Both the position numbers and the translations under genes were made by a program. Below, piece by piece: positions 15,953-25,362 of a stretch of 64,000 nucleotides of DNA. Source of the stretch: Fimivicinus intestinavium (lineage in GTDB: Bacteria > Bacillota > Clostridia > Oscillospirales > Acutalibacteraceae); contig DVKY01000044.1 of assembly GCA_018715765.1 (NCBI GenBank), forward strand, positions 41,492 to 105,491, read 5' to 3'. Below the pieces are notes generated by a model. It saw only the letters and a list, made by a program, of their open reading frames with translations, made no database searches and had not been told where the DNA came from. Within the stretch, counting starts at the first letter, position 1, and every line of letters starts with the position of its first letter.

Positions 15953-18388
15953 ATGATGCGCAAAACAAGAAAGAAAGAACCGGCGCCTGGCAAAAAAGCG
16001 CCGCTCACCATCGCCTATGACGCTTCCAGCCAGGCGATCCGGCTCTCTGTGCCGGAAGGCTGTCACGCCGTGCTGCATGGCACGGATTGCCCGCAAATTG
16101 TCGCAAGGGATTTAACCGTCCACCCGCCGCTGACCGGTCAGGAGGTGCTGCTCTCCTTCCAGGTGAGCGGCTCGGATGGCAAGCAGGTCGTCACCCGGGA
16201 TTATTCGATTCAAATCCCGGGCCTTTACCGCACAAAGCCCGCACACCCCAAGCCCACCGTCATCCCGGAGCTTGCGCAATGGCACAGCGAAGACAGCGGC
16301 TGGTTCCGCCCCTCTGAAAAAACCGCGATTACCGTTTCCTCCAGCGCGGCTGAGCTGCTTGCCAGCGCGGCGAGGGAATTCCAGCTGGATTACCGGGAGA
16401 TGACCGGCGCCGAGCTGCCAATTCGCTATGAAAGCGCGCCTCGGGAAGGGGATTTTTATCTGTCGCTGGAGAAAGAGGATGCTTACCTTGGCGAGGAGGG
16501 CTACCGCATTGAATCCGGCGCATGCGTCAGGATGACCTCCAGCCATCCATGCGGTGTCTACTGGGCCACGCGCACCATCCTGCAAATGCTGCGGCAAAGC
16601 GGCGCGCCCTACCGCCTGCCCCGCGGGGAGATCCGGGATTACCCTAAATATCCGCTGCGCGGCTTTATGCTGGACGTGGGCCGGCGGCCCTTTTCACTGG
16701 AGATTCTGCGCGATGTGATTCGCAACATGGCGTGGTATAAAATGAACGACCTGCAGCTACATCTCAATGACAACTACATCTGGCTGGAGGATTATAACCA
16801 GAGCGGCCAGGAGCGGGACAGCTTCGATGCCTATGAGGCGATGCGGCTGGAATCCAGCCTGCAAAACGAGGCGGGCCAATCTGCCACAGCGAAGGACTAC
16901 TCCTATTCCAAGGCTGGCTTTAAGGCGCTGATCGAGGAGGCGCGGGAGCGCTTTCATGTGCATATCGTACCGGAAATCGACGTGCCTGCACACGCGCTTT
17001 CCTTCGCCAAGGTGTTCCCAGAATGCATGGTGGAGGGGCAGACCTCTCCGCTGCAAAAAAAACGTCCGCTGACAGATCATCTGGATATCAGCCGGCCGGA
17101 AGCGGTGGATCTGGTCAAACGGATTTTTGACGACTATACCCGCGAGGATGCTCCCGTGTTCGATGCAGAAACCACCGTCCACATCGGTGCAGACGAATTT
17201 TTGTCGGATTACGGCGCATATCGCCGCTTTGTCAACACTCTAGTGCCGTATTTGAAGCAGACAAACCCCGTCCGGCTCTGGGGCGGCTTTACGTGGATTA
17301 AGGATCAGCCTGTCACCCAAATCCTCCCTGAGGCAATTGAAAACGTGCAGTTGAACCTCTGGTCCAGCGACTGGGCGGACGGCATGGAGATGTATGAGAT
17401 GGGCTTCCGGCTCATCAACACAATCGATCATTTGCTCTACATGGTGCCAAACGGAAAAGGCAACAGGGGCAGCTATGCGGATCTGCTCAATAAAAAGAGG
17501 GTCTACAAGCTGTTTGAGCCGCGCAAAATCCGGCTCAAAAACGGAAAATACCGGGCATTGCCCGCTGGGGATCCGCAAATGCTGGGCGCGGCTTACGCTT
17601 TGTGGAACGATAACATTGACAAAAAGGCCTCCGGCCTGACGGAGGCGGATCTTTTCCTCCGGTTTTTTGATGCACTGCCGCTTTTTTCAGAAAAAACCTG
17701 GGCAAATGGCTGGGAGAAAGGGAGCGCGGCCGCAATCGGCAAGCTCGCCCGCGTGACTGCCTTTGCCCCGCGCAGCAACCCGCTGCGCCGTTCTCCGGCA
17801 GCAAAAGGATTGTTTGCGGATTACCGCTTTGACGGCGCGCAGCCGCAGAAGGATCTCTCCGGTAACGGGCGCGATCTGGCGGAGCCGGCAGGGGCGGATT
17901 TCGGCAAGGGCCTTATCCTGCGCGGCGGTGAAAGCTACGCCGGTCTGCCGCTTGGCAGCCTGGAGGTTGGCAGCTTTCTCGAAATGGAGCTCACGCTGGC
18001 GGAGAAAAAGCCCGGGCAGATTCTGCTCGAATGCGACGCGCCCTATGGCACGCACGATATCCGTATTACAGCATCTGGGAGGCTTGGCTTTACGCGGGAG
18101 AGCTACGAATATGAATTCCCCTGCGATATCCCTTTGAACACGCTGGTCACGCTGCGTATCGAGACCCGGCTGCAAAAGACGACGCTCGCTGTCAATGGCG
18201 GCAAACCGGTTCCGGCTGTGGGAAAATTCATTCACAACGGCACAGTCAGGTGCGAAGGGCTCACAAACGCTACCCTCTTCCTGCCGGCAGGGCGCATCGG
18301 TTCCCAGACGAACGCCGCCAAGGCCGTGATCGCCTCCCTGCGGATAGGGAAGCTCCCCACAGCACGCAAAAAAACAATCTTTGATTGA
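15953..18388 (+). CDS. Glycoside hydrolase family 20 beta-N-acetylhexosaminidase-like, cytosolic, with LamG-like C-terminus
   Basis: 811 aa. A GH20b-type N-terminal domain (about 100-215) precedes the GH20 barrel: RGFMLDVGRRPFS, YKMNDLQLHLND, PEIDVPAHALSF and the catalytic pair Asp414-Glu415 in HIGADEF. GH20 enzymes use substrate-assisted catalysis on terminal GlcNAc/GalNAc. After the barrel comes a concanavalin/LamG-like sandwich (about 620-800). There is no signal peptide, so the enzyme is predicted to be intracellular although family members are usually exported. Start chosen at ATG 15953, behind GGGGG and downstream of the promoter. Confidence 0.9.
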   Translation: MMRKTRKKEPAPGKKAPLTIAYDASSQAIRLSVPEGCHAVLHGTDCPQIVARDLTVHPPLTGQEVLLSFQVSGSDGKQVVTRDYSIQIPGLYRTKPAHPKPTVIPELAQWHSEDSGWFRPSEKTAITVSSSAAELLASAAREFQLDYREMTGAELPIRYESAPREGDFYLSLEKEDAYLGEEGYRIESGACVRMTSSHPCGVYWATRTILQMLRQSGAPYRLPRGEIRDYPKYPLRGFMLDVGRRPFSLEILRDVIRNMAWYKMNDLQLHLNDNYIWLEDYNQSGQERDSFDAYEAMRLESSLQNEAGQSATAKDYSYSKAGFKALIEEARERFHVHIVPEIDVPAHALSFAKVFPECMVEGQTSPLQKKRPLTDHLDISRPEAVDLVKRIFDDYTREDAPVFDAETTVHIGADEFLSDYGAYRRFVNTLVPYLKQTNPVRLWGGFTWIKDQPVTQILPEAIENVQLNLWSSDWADGMEMYEMGFRLINTIDHLLYMVPNGKGNRGSYADLLNKKRVYKLFEPRKIRLKNGKYRALPAGDPQMLGAAYALWNDNIDKKASGLTEADLFLRFFDALPLFSEKTWANGWEKGSAAAIGKLARVTAFAPRSNPLRRSPAAKGLFADYRFDGAQPQKDLSGNGRDLAEPAGADFGKGLILRGGESYAGLPLGSLEVGSFLEMELTLAEKKPGQILLECDAPYGTHDIRITASGRLGFTRESYEYEFPCDIPLNTLVTLRIETRLQKTTLAVNGGKPVPAVGKFIHNGTVRCEGLTNATLFLPAGRIGSQTNAAKAVIASLRIGKLPTARKKTIFD

Positions 18389-18461
18389 TTCCCCGCAGCT
18401 CTCTCGCAGCAGATGGGGACAGCCGGCGGGCCGCAGGTAAAACGATTTTATAAAAATCGAA

Positions 18462-18625
18462 TCAGACGTTGGACTTCAGATGTGGGAGCCGAAAGGCAAC
18501 AGCCACAAAAGACAGTTTGCTGAAAACCTATCCCTCAAAACGCTTTCAGCCATTGCCTCAGAGGCAATGGCCTTTTTGCTTCCACGTCTGATGTCTAATG
18601 TCTGACATCTGAAATCCGGCATCTA
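18462..18625. repeat. Heptamer-arm palindromic repeat, copy B
   Basis: Short left arm (TCAGACG, TTGGACT, TCAGATG; 18462-18482), core with TTGCCTCAGAGGCAA hairpin, and right arm of heptamers ACGTCTG, ATGTCTA, ATGTCTG, ACATCTG, AAATCCG, GCATCTA (18584-18625). The right end contributes the TAG stop codon (18623-18625, minus strand) of the transglutaminase gene. Confidence 0.8.
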
Positions 18626-20785
18626 ATATACCACCACGCGGAACAGAAGCTTCTTCCAGAGCGGCAGCGCATCGTAAGTGGCGCGCTCCGCCCGCCGCGC
18701 TTCGCCGAGGAGGCGCTCCAACTCCTCCGGAGTGAGCGCATGGCGGCTGAATTTCGCCTTGCGGGCAAGCGCCTGCGCCTCCCCGCTGATTGTGTAGCCA
18801 AAGCGGGCCAGTCGGCAGAGATAGGCGTAAACTGCCAGCGCCGCCCGGTTGCGATCCTTTTGGGCAAACGAGAGCTTTCTGCGCCGCGTCAGCTCCAGCC
18901 GCACGGCGGCCAGCGCAACCAACAGAAGGCCTGCGAGCGCCGGAGCCATCCAATAGGAGGTTTGCGCACCCTCTTGGGCGGCCGCCTCTCCCTGCGTTGG
19001 TATTTGTGTGGGAAGCGTTTCGCGGGAAGAGGCGTCCGTATCCGGCTCCTCCCGTAGGGTGGCCGCTCCGCCGGGCGTCGCTTCTATCGGCGTCCAGCCC
19101 TGGCCATCCACCCAGACCTCCGCCCAGGCGTGCGCCTGCCGGTCCGGGATTTCGGCATTGCCATCCGCATCAAAATTGCTCTCCTTCACGGTGTAGCCCT
19201 CCACATACCGCGCCGGCACATTCAGAGCGCGCATCAGGGCGACCGCCGCGCTTGCGAAGTGGATACAATAGCCCTCCGGCTGTTCCATCAGGAAATAGGT
19301 TACAAAATCCTCCCCCTCCGGCAGGGTTCCCGGGTGCTCCGTATAGGAGCCGGCGCCGGCTACCTCACCGGCCACTGCCTGCGCGGTGCGCAGCCAATCC
19401 TCCGGGCCTTCGGCAGCCTCCAGTCCAGCCCGCTCCGCATAGGCCAGCAGATCTTCCCGGACGTCATCCGGCAGCTGCGTGTAAAGCTGCTCCATCTGTC
19501 TCTCATAGGCGCGCTCCCGCTCCTTGACGCGGGCGGAAATGCGCGCCTGCATCGCCTCGCGCGGCGGGCTGTAGAACGAGAGGGTATAGGCCCCGTCGAC
19601 CGGCCCAATATAGGCATCCTGCGTAAAGGTCAGCTCCGCCTGTGGGCTTTCCAGCCGGGCGAGCTGATAGGGATGATACAGATAAGATCGATTGGCCGAA
19701 ATATTTTCAACCGTGATAGAAAACAGCTCTGATGAATCGGGCTCTCCGCCAAGCCCTTCCAGCGCATCCCGCGTATAGAGCAGGGGTTGGAAGGAAACGC
19801 CCATTTCCTCATACGACTCGGTAGAGACCACTTCCCACGAGGTTCCTGTGTAAACAGCGCCCGCCCATGCGCACAGATAGAGCGATTGCGGCTGCTCCAT
19901 CTGCACGCGCAGCGCCGTCTTCCCGGTGAAGCTCAGCGCGCCCGCATCCGTCAGATCCGTTCTGCCGGGCGAGCCCGTCATCGGCGCGCCCAGAGAGGGA
20001 GCGGAGGAGGGCGTCTTTCCCGCCTCCAGCAGCTCAGAAGCCGCCTGGAGCAGCTCGCTGCGCACCCGCGCAACGGAGTCGGAGGGGCGGTAGCTCTCCG
20101 GAGGGGCGCATAAAACCAGAAGCGCGGTTAAAAGGAATGCAAAGGGGGCGAGAATGAGACCGGCTTTTGCCGCCGGCAGCTGCCCGGCGCGGCCTGCCCT
20201 GCCGGAGAGCAGCATCGCCGCCCAAAATCCCACGAGCAGCACCAGCGCCCAGGCGGACGGGAGGAGCCCCACGACAGCGGCGATCCCTAGAAATGGGGCC
20301 GTTGCGAGAAACGAAAAGAAAAAGCTGTGCGCCTTGACAACCGCCCAGGCGAGATACCCCACCAGCGGAAACTGCACCACGCGGAAAAACATGCGGCATG
20401 CCGCCAGCTCCTCCTGCGACTGCGGAGGCGCAAATTGGCCAAGCCCTGTAAAAACCACCGACGCCTGGGTGGAGAACTGCTCCGCCACAAATACCGCTCC
20501 GCTGACGACCTGACGAAACACAAAAGCAACCAGCACCCCCCACAGCAAAAAAGCAGTGAGGTATGCAACCCCGCGATGCTTCGGGAGCAAAAAAACAGCC
20601 AGAAACAGCAACGCCGTCGGCAGCGCCCAGATAAGCGCCGTTCGCGATTCCGGCAGATAGAACGATTGAAAAAAGCAGAAAAGCGTCCCATACACACCGG
20701 CCAGCAGCAAAAGCGCGCCGCAGCAAAAACGCACCGCATAACCGGGCAGCACCCCGGCAGAGCGAGGAGTGGTCAGCAGTTTCAT
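18623..20785 (-). CDS. TgpA-like membrane transglutaminase with DUF4129-type C-terminus
   Basis: 720 aa. About six transmembrane segments in the first 230 residues, then an extracellular transglutaminase-like domain: Cys507 in GYCIHFASAA, the His in RQAHAWAEVW, and a following acidic residue form the cysteine-protease-like triad. A further membrane segment (about 620-640) leads to a cytosolic tail of DUF4129 type. ATG 20785 overlaps the stop of the DUF58 gene by 4 nt. Third gene of the moxR-DUF58-tgpA operon, thought to act in envelope or secretion-related protein assembly. The stop codon lies inside repeat copy B, so the native C-terminus may have been altered by insertion. Confidence 0.9.
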   Translation of the reverse strand: MKLLTTPRSAGVLPGYAVRFCCGALLLLAGVYGTLFCFFQSFYLPESRTALIWALPTALLFLAVFLLPKHRGVAYLTAFLLWGVLVAFVFRQVVSGAVFVAEQFSTQASVVFTGLGQFAPPQSQEELAACRMFFRVVQFPLVGYLAWAVVKAHSFFFSFLATAPFLGIAAVVGLLPSAWALVLLVGFWAAMLLSGRAGRAGQLPAAKAGLILAPFAFLLTALLVLCAPPESYRPSDSVARVRSELLQAASELLEAGKTPSSAPSLGAPMTGSPGRTDLTDAGALSFTGKTALRVQMEQPQSLYLCAWAGAVYTGTSWEVVSTESYEEMGVSFQPLLYTRDALEGLGGEPDSSELFSITVENISANRSYLYHPYQLARLESPQAELTFTQDAYIGPVDGAYTLSFYSPPREAMQARISARVKERERAYERQMEQLYTQLPDDVREDLLAYAERAGLEAAEGPEDWLRTAQAVAGEVAGAGSYTEHPGTLPEGEDFVTYFLMEQPEGYCIHFASAAVALMRALNVPARYVEGYTVKESNFDADGNAEIPDRQAHAWAEVWVDGQGWTPIEATPGGAATLREEPDTDASSRETLPTQIPTQGEAAAQEGAQTSYWMAPALAGLLLVALAAVRLELTRRRKLSFAQKDRNRAALAVYAYLCRLARFGYTISGEAQALARKAKFSRHALTPEELERLLGEARRAERATYDALPLWKKLLFRVVVY

Positions 20786-21798
20786 CGGCTCCCCTCCTCT
20801 TCCTCTCCATAAACAGTAATCCCATCCGCATGGATCAGGAACAGAAGATCCGCTCCCGGCGCATTCAACTGCTCGCGATATGCTTCCACGCGTCTTTCCG
20901 TCTCCTCCATCGGGTGGGAGCAGGCCTCGCGCATAGCCGCCAGGAAGGACGCCTGATCCTCTACCAGATGGGTGGGGAGCTCCGCCTGCGCAGCATCGTA
21001 CCATTGCAGGCTGTGCGCGCATTGATAAGCCAGCAATTCCTCAGAGAGGCCCATCACCCGGGCAAGCGTTTGATCCGCCTGCTCCGGCTCGCCGCTCAGG
21101 CAGAACGCCAGCACAACGCTCGGCTGCGGCGATTGCTCCGCCTCCCGAACGATGAGCTTCTGCAGCTTGGAGGAAAGCTTCCAATGCACATCCCGCAGCT
21201 GGTCGCCATCCCGAAACTCCCGCACTGCGCTGCGCTCCTCGCCGCCTTTGCCTGCTGCAGCGGATGCGCCCGCCTGCGCGGCGCCGGGCAGCAGCAGCGC
21301 CACCTCCCCCTGAAAGGGGAGTGCCTGCGGCAGCACCAGCACCTCCACGGGCTGCGGTAAGGCGACGCGGAAGGAAAACAGCCCCATCAAATCAACCAGC
21401 CGCGCGCTGGTAACGCGGCAGCGCACCGTGCCGCAATGCTCCCACAGGCATGGCAGCTCTGCGCACGGCTCTCCCCGCGATGGGAAGCAGCCCTTTTTAT
21501 CCGCTTCTTCTCCTGTTAACAGGTTTTGGCAATGCAGGCGCAGGCGGACCCCGTGGATCGGGAAGCGCGACGAGATCTCAACCCGCGCAGTCAGCACTTC
21601 GCCCTGACGCAGCGCTTCCTGATCCGCCGTCAGGCGCAGTCGCAGGGTAAAAAGCCCCGGCAGGCTGAGCAGAACCTCCAGCGGCACCAGCAGCAGAAGC
21701 AGCGCCAGCAGCAGCCAGGAGAGGTAGCGTGTGTCAATCACATAATAGGCCGCAGCCATGGCCAGCAGCCAAAGATATAGAATACGATACCGGTTCAT
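20782..21798 (-). CDS. DUF58 domain protein (MoxR partner)
   Basis: 338 aa. Two N-terminal hydrophobic segments (about 5-45), a beta-sandwich region with Cys residues, and the DUF58 hallmark block VREFRDGDQLRDVHWKLSSK followed by IVRE, a degenerate von Willebrand type-A fold. It lies 4 nt after the MoxR gene and overlaps the transglutaminase start (ATGA at 20782-20785), a fixed gene order in many bacteria. Probable membrane-anchored adaptor for the MoxR ATPase. Confidence 0.92.
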   Translation of the reverse strand: MNRYRILYLWLLAMAAAYYVIDTRYLSWLLLALLLLLVPLEVLLSLPGLFTLRLRLTADQEALRQGEVLTARVEISSRFPIHGVRLRLHCQNLLTGEEADKKGCFPSRGEPCAELPCLWEHCGTVRCRVTSARLVDLMGLFSFRVALPQPVEVLVLPQALPFQGEVALLLPGAAQAGASAAAGKGGEERSAVREFRDGDQLRDVHWKLSSKLQKLIVREAEQSPQPSVVLAFCLSGEPEQADQTLARVMGLSEELLAYQCAHSLQWYDAAQAELPTHLVEDQASFLAAMREACSHPMEETERRVEAYREQLNAPGADLLFLIHADGITVYGEEEEGSR

Positions 21799-21802
21799 TG
21801 CG

Positions 21803-22732
21803 TCACCTGAGCCTGGGCGCAGGCGTTTTATGCAGGAGCTCTGCCAGCAGCTCCCGCGGCTGCTGCCCCTGCGCTTTGGCCTGCGCGGTCAAAAGAAGCC
21901 GGTGTGCCGCACAATCCGGATAAATTGCGCGGACATCCTCCGGCACAACATAATCACGTCCGTCCATCCATGCGCAGGCCTGCGAAAGCGCCATAGCCGC
22001 CACAGAGCAGCGCGGGCTCACGCCCTGCCGGATGGATTTATGCCCGCGTGTCGCGCGGGCAAGCCGCACGATATAATCATAGATTTCTTCATGGACGAAC
22101 ACACGGGAGACCTCTTCCCTCATCTGTAGCAGCGCCTGCGCATCCGCGACCTTCTGTACGGCCTGATTACGGGCTTCCCCATGCTTGCGCCGAAGCATCT
22201 CCCGCTCGGCCGCCGCATCCGGGTAACCGATGGAAAGGCGCATCATAAACCGGTCCAGCTGGGAATCCGGCAGCAGCTGCGTTCCCGCAGAACCGGTTGG
22301 ATTCTGCGTAGCGATCACGGTAAAAGGCTGCGGGATCTGGTGCGTTACGCCGTCAACCGTTACGCTGCCCTCCTCCATCGCCTCCAGCAGCGCCGATTGC
22401 GTGCGGGAAGAGGCGCGGTTGATCTCATCCGCCAGCAGCAGATTGCAGATTGCAGCGCCGGGCTGATATTCCATCGCGCCCGTTTCGCGGCGGTAAATGG
22501 AAAAGCCCGTGATATCGGACGGCAGAACGTCCGGCGTGAACTGAATGCGTTTATACTGCAAATCCGTCGCGTTGGAAAAGGCGACGGCAAGCGTCGTTTT
22601 CCCTACCCCCGGAATATCCTCCAGCAGCACATGCCCACCAGCAAGCATTGTCATCAGGATTTTGCGCGCTACGTCTCTTTTCCCGACAAACGCCTTTTTG
22701 ACCTGTGCAAGGATTTCATCGCATGGATTCAT
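21803..22732 (-). CDS. MoxR-family AAA+ ATPase
   Basis: 309 aa. Walker A GVGKT (42-46), Walker B LLLADEINRA, sensor-1 VIATQNP, and arginine-finger region SQLDRFMMRL identify a MoxR-type AAA+ chaperone. ATG 22732 is chosen because GGGAGG lies 7 nt upstream; ATG 22756 is further from any SD. First gene of the operon moxR-DUF58-tgpA under a near-consensus promoter. Thought to remodel or activate vWA/DUF58 partner proteins. Confidence 0.93.
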   Translation of the reverse strand: MNPCDEILAQVKKAFVGKRDVARKILMTMLAGGHVLLEDIPGVGKTTLAVAFSNATDLQYKRIQFTPDVLPSDITGFSIYRRETGAMEYQPGAAICNLLLADEINRASSRTQSALLEAMEEGSVTVDGVTHQIPQPFTVIATQNPTGSAGTQLLPDSQLDRFMMRLSIGYPDAAAEREMLRRKHGEARNQAVQKVADAQALLQMREEVSRVFVHEEIYDYIVRLARATRGHKSIRQGVSPRCSVAAMALSQACAWMDGRDYVVPEDVRAIYPDCAAHRLLLTAQAKAQGQQPRELLAELLHKTPAPRLR

Positions 22733-22766
22733 AGGTTGTCCTCCCTGATTTGGCATGTTTTCTTTT

Positions 22767-22795
22767 ATATTATAAGACCACCGGCAGAAAGTCAA
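22767..22795 (-). promoter_or_regulatory. Sigma-A promoter of the moxR operon
   Basis: Minus strand TTGACT (22790-22795), 17-nt spacer, TAATAT (22767-22772). Confidence 0.8.
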
Positions 22796-22865
22796 ATCAA
22801 TTTCCCCTCAAAAACTTTTTCACAGATAGGCGGAGACATGTTTTGGGGCAATCACACAATCCCAC

Positions 22866-22894
22866 TTGCAATAGAAAGGAAAAAATAGTAAACT
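22866..22894 (+). promoter_or_regulatory. Probable promoter of the iron alcohol dehydrogenase gene
   Basis: TTGCAA (22866-22871), 17-nt spacer, TAAACT (22889-22894). It leaves a leader of about 160 nt (22901-23062) in which I see no gene or known riboswitch. Confidence 0.5.
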
Positions 22895-23062
22895 ATATGC
22901 ATATTCAGGAGCATCTGACGGCGTTATCCCGGTTGACCGGGGCCTGTTCCCCATCCGCCTGTTTGCAGCTCTCTTGCGCGCCGGCGCCAGTCAGAGGCCC
23001 TCAAAAATACCGAATGCCGTCTGCCGGGCGGTCTTCGGGGAGAAGGAAGGAAATGAATCTCT

Positions 23063-24271
23063 ATGTGGCCAATCAAAAAAGCCTGGTATCGCACCTATCA
23101 GGCGGTTTTCCGCGTGCTTGTCTGTTTTCTGGACTGGACGGAGCCTGAACGGCTCGAGGGGCCGGGCGCGATTAAACGCCTGCCGGAGCTTATCAAATCC
23201 AAAGGTGTGGAGAAGGTGCTCATCGTCACGGATAAAGGCCTGATGAGCCTGCACCTGCTCGACCCGCTGTTTGAAAAGCTGACGGAGGCCGGCATCCAAT
23301 ACACGCTTTACGACGGCACGCAGCCGAACCCCACCTTTGACAACATTGAGGATGCCCGTCGCCTGTATGTAGAGAACAACTGCGAGGCGATCATCGCCTT
23401 TGGCGGCGGTTCCCCTATGGATTGCGCCAAGGTAGCCGCGGCGCGCGTTGTACGCCCGAATAAGCCGATTCCGAAGATGCGCGGCGTGCTCAAGGTGATG
23501 CGTAAGCTGCCGCCCTTCTTTGCGGTGCCCACCACGGCCGGCACCGGCTCGGAGACGACGATTGCCGCCGTTGTCACCAACCCTGCCACCCACGAAAAAT
23601 ACGCCATCAACGACCCTGTGCTCCGCCCGAAATACGCGGTGCTTGACCCGGAGCTGACCATCGGCCTGCCGCCGCATATCACCTCCACCACAGGGATGGA
23701 TGCGCTCACGCACGCTGTGGAAGCTTACATTGGCCACAGCAATACGCGCGATACAGAGCAGAAGGCAAGGCTTGCCGTGAAGCTGATTTTTGCCAACATC
23801 GAAAAAGTGTATCAAAACGGCAAAGATATCGATGCGCGCGGTCAGATGCTGCTGGCCTCCTATTATGCAGGCGTCGCCTTTACGCGCGCCTATGTTGGCT
23901 ATGTGCATGCCATCGCCCATAACCTTGGCGGCCTGTATGGCATTGCGCATGGGCTTGCCAATGCGATTATCCTGCCCTATGTGCTGGAATACTACGGCGA
24001 AAGCGCCCATCACCGGCTCGCTGAGCTGGCGGATGTGGCGGGCATCACACAGCCCGGTATGACAGATGCGCAGAAGGCGGACGCCTTCATTGAAGCGATC
24101 CGCCAATTCAACCGTGATATGAACATCCCGGATAAAATCGAGCAAATCCAGGAAAAGGATATCCCAACCCTGGTCGAACGTGCGCTGAAGGAGGCCAACC
24201 CGCTCTACCCGGTGCCGAAGATCATGAACAAGGCGGATTGCGAAATGGTCATTCGCCGCCTGATGCCGTAA
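23063..24271 (+). CDS. Iron-containing alcohol dehydrogenase
   Basis: 402 aa, group III ADH. NAD(P)-binding GGGSPMDCAK and TTAGTGSE, and metal-ligand region TSTTGMDALTHAVEAY with later YVHAIAHNLGGLYGIAHGLAN supply Asp and three His. It interconverts an alcohol and an aldehyde or ketone during fermentation; the physiological substrate is not evident. The N-terminus carries an extra hydrophobic stretch (WYRTYQAVFRVLVCFLDW) compared with E. coli YqhD or FucO, common in clostridial homologues. Monocistronic with a strong terminator. Confidence 0.92.
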   Translation: MWPIKKAWYRTYQAVFRVLVCFLDWTEPERLEGPGAIKRLPELIKSKGVEKVLIVTDKGLMSLHLLDPLFEKLTEAGIQYTLYDGTQPNPTFDNIEDARRLYVENNCEAIIAFGGGSPMDCAKVAAARVVRPNKPIPKMRGVLKVMRKLPPFFAVPTTAGTGSETTIAAVVTNPATHEKYAINDPVLRPKYAVLDPELTIGLPPHITSTTGMDALTHAVEAYIGHSNTRDTEQKARLAVKLIFANIEKVYQNGKDIDARGQMLLASYYAGVAFTRAYVGYVHAIAHNLGGLYGIAHGLANAIILPYVLEYYGESAHHRLAELADVAGITQPGMTDAQKADAFIEAIRQFNRDMNIPDKIEQIQEKDIPTLVERALKEANPLYPVPKIMNKADCEMVIRRLMP

Positions 24272-24296
24272 CACAAGCAGTTAACCCAACGGAAAG

Positions 24297-24336
24297 GAAA
24301 AGCCTCAAGGCCGTTTCTGTGCCTTGAGGCTTTTTG
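24297..24336 (+). terminator. Bidirectional intrinsic terminator between iron ADH and nth
   Basis: Stem AGCCTCAAGGC (24301-24311) / GCCTTGAGGCT (24321-24331) flanked by A and T runs, so it can serve both convergent genes. Confidence 0.92.
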
Positions 24337-24360
24337 TGATATGTTCAATATTGAGCCCTT

Positions 24361-24993
24361 TTAGGAAACATCCTGCTTTGGACAGAACTCCGCCATGCAG
24401 CAGCTCTCGCACATCGCCTTGCGCGCCGTGCAGCAGGCGCGCCCGTGCAGCACGCAGCGGTGACAGAAATCATTGCTTTCCTCCGGCGGCAGGAGCTTGC
24501 GCATTTCCACTTCGACTTTATAGGGATCCTTTGTGCTGACAAAGCCCAGCCGGTTCGACATGCGGATAAAGTGGGTGTCTGCAACGACCGCCGGTTTCCC
24601 ATAAACATCCCCGACGATCAGGTTGGCCGTTTTGCGGCCGACGCCCGGCAGGGTTATGAGCGCTTCAACGGTATCCGGCACAACGCCGCCGAATTCATCC
24701 CGTATTTTCTGCGACATGCCGATGATATCCCTCGCTTTGCCATGGTAAAAGCCGCAGGAGTGGATGATCTCCTCCACATCCTCTACCCTTGCCTCACAAA
24801 AGGCCTCCAGCGTAGGGTATTTCGCAAATAAAGCAGGCGTTACCAGGTTGACCCGCGCATCTGTGCATTGGGCGGAAAGGCGGGTGGCGATGAGCAGCTG
24901 CAACGGCTCCTCAGCCCGCAGAGAGCAAATCGCATCCGGATACTCTTTTTTCAGCGCGTCCACCGCCAGGCGGGCGCGTTGCTTTTTTGTCAT
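24361..24993 (-). CDS. nth: Endonuclease III
   Basis: 210 aa, standard length. Helix-hairpin-helix LPGVGRKTAN with catalytic Lys121, Asp139 in VADTHFIR, and the C-terminal [4Fe-4S] loop C-x6-C-x2-C-x5-C (CTARKAMCESCCMAEFC). A bifunctional glycosylase/AP lyase for oxidised pyrimidines. The ATG at 24993 follows GAAGAAGG; the longer frame to 25083 lacks an SD. Third base-excision gene in the window after mutY and the deoxyinosine glycosylase. Confidence 0.95.
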   Translation of the reverse strand: MTKKQRARLAVDALKKEYPDAICSLRAEEPLQLLIATRLSAQCTDARVNLVTPALFAKYPTLEAFCEARVEDVEEIIHSCGFYHGKARDIIGMSQKIRDEFGGVVPDTVEALITLPGVGRKTANLIVGDVYGKPAVVADTHFIRMSNRLGFVSTKDPYKVEVEMRKLLPPEESNDFCHRCVLHGRACCTARKAMCESCCMAEFCPKQDVS

Positions 24994-25104
24994 GCAAAGC
25001 CCTTCTTCCTTTTTTGCTCCGCATCCGGCCGGGAGGCCGGAGCCATTCGCTTTTATTATACTGCATTTGACACATTCCGCCAAGCTTTCGTTTTAGAGAG
25101 CGAA

Positions 25105-25146
25105 AAATATACGCCCCATGCCTTGCAAGGCATGGGGCGTGTCCCC
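25105..25146 (-). terminator. Intrinsic terminator: perfect 30-nt palindrome
   Basis: ACGCCCCATGCCTTG (25111-25125) followed directly by its exact reverse complement (to 25140), with ATATTTTTC downstream on the minus strand. It ends the RHH gene. Confidence 0.88.
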
Positions 25147-25158
25147 GGCCGGTGCGCT

Positions 25159-25362
25159 TCAGTAATGCGCGCCGCCGCCTGCGCCTGGCTCCCGGCTGGG
25201 CGGGATGGGGCCAAATCTGCGCTCAAATTGCTTCAAGTCCTGTTCGATCATCCGGCGAACGGTGTGTGATTTGGGGCAGCCATAAAAATTCGCCACATAA
25301 CTCAGCCGTTCAAACAGGCTTTTGCTGATACACATGGTGAAACGAACGTCTTCCTGCTTCAT
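25159..25362 (-). CDS. Small ribbon-helix-helix (Arc/CopG-like) protein
   Basis: 67 aa. VRFTMCISKSLFERLSYVANFYG followed by HTVRRMIEQDLKQFERRFG fits a beta-strand plus two helices of an RHH fold, a small DNA-binding dimer. ATG 25362 chosen: GAGGG lies 7 nt upstream, and the longer frame to 25434 covers the AT-rich promoter region. Not next to a toxin or mobilisation gene, so a free-standing regulator is likely. Target unknown. Confidence 0.7.
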   Translation of the reverse strand: MKQEDVRFTMCISKSLFERLSYVANFYGCPKSHTVRRMIEQDLKQFERRFGPIPPSREPGAGGGAHY

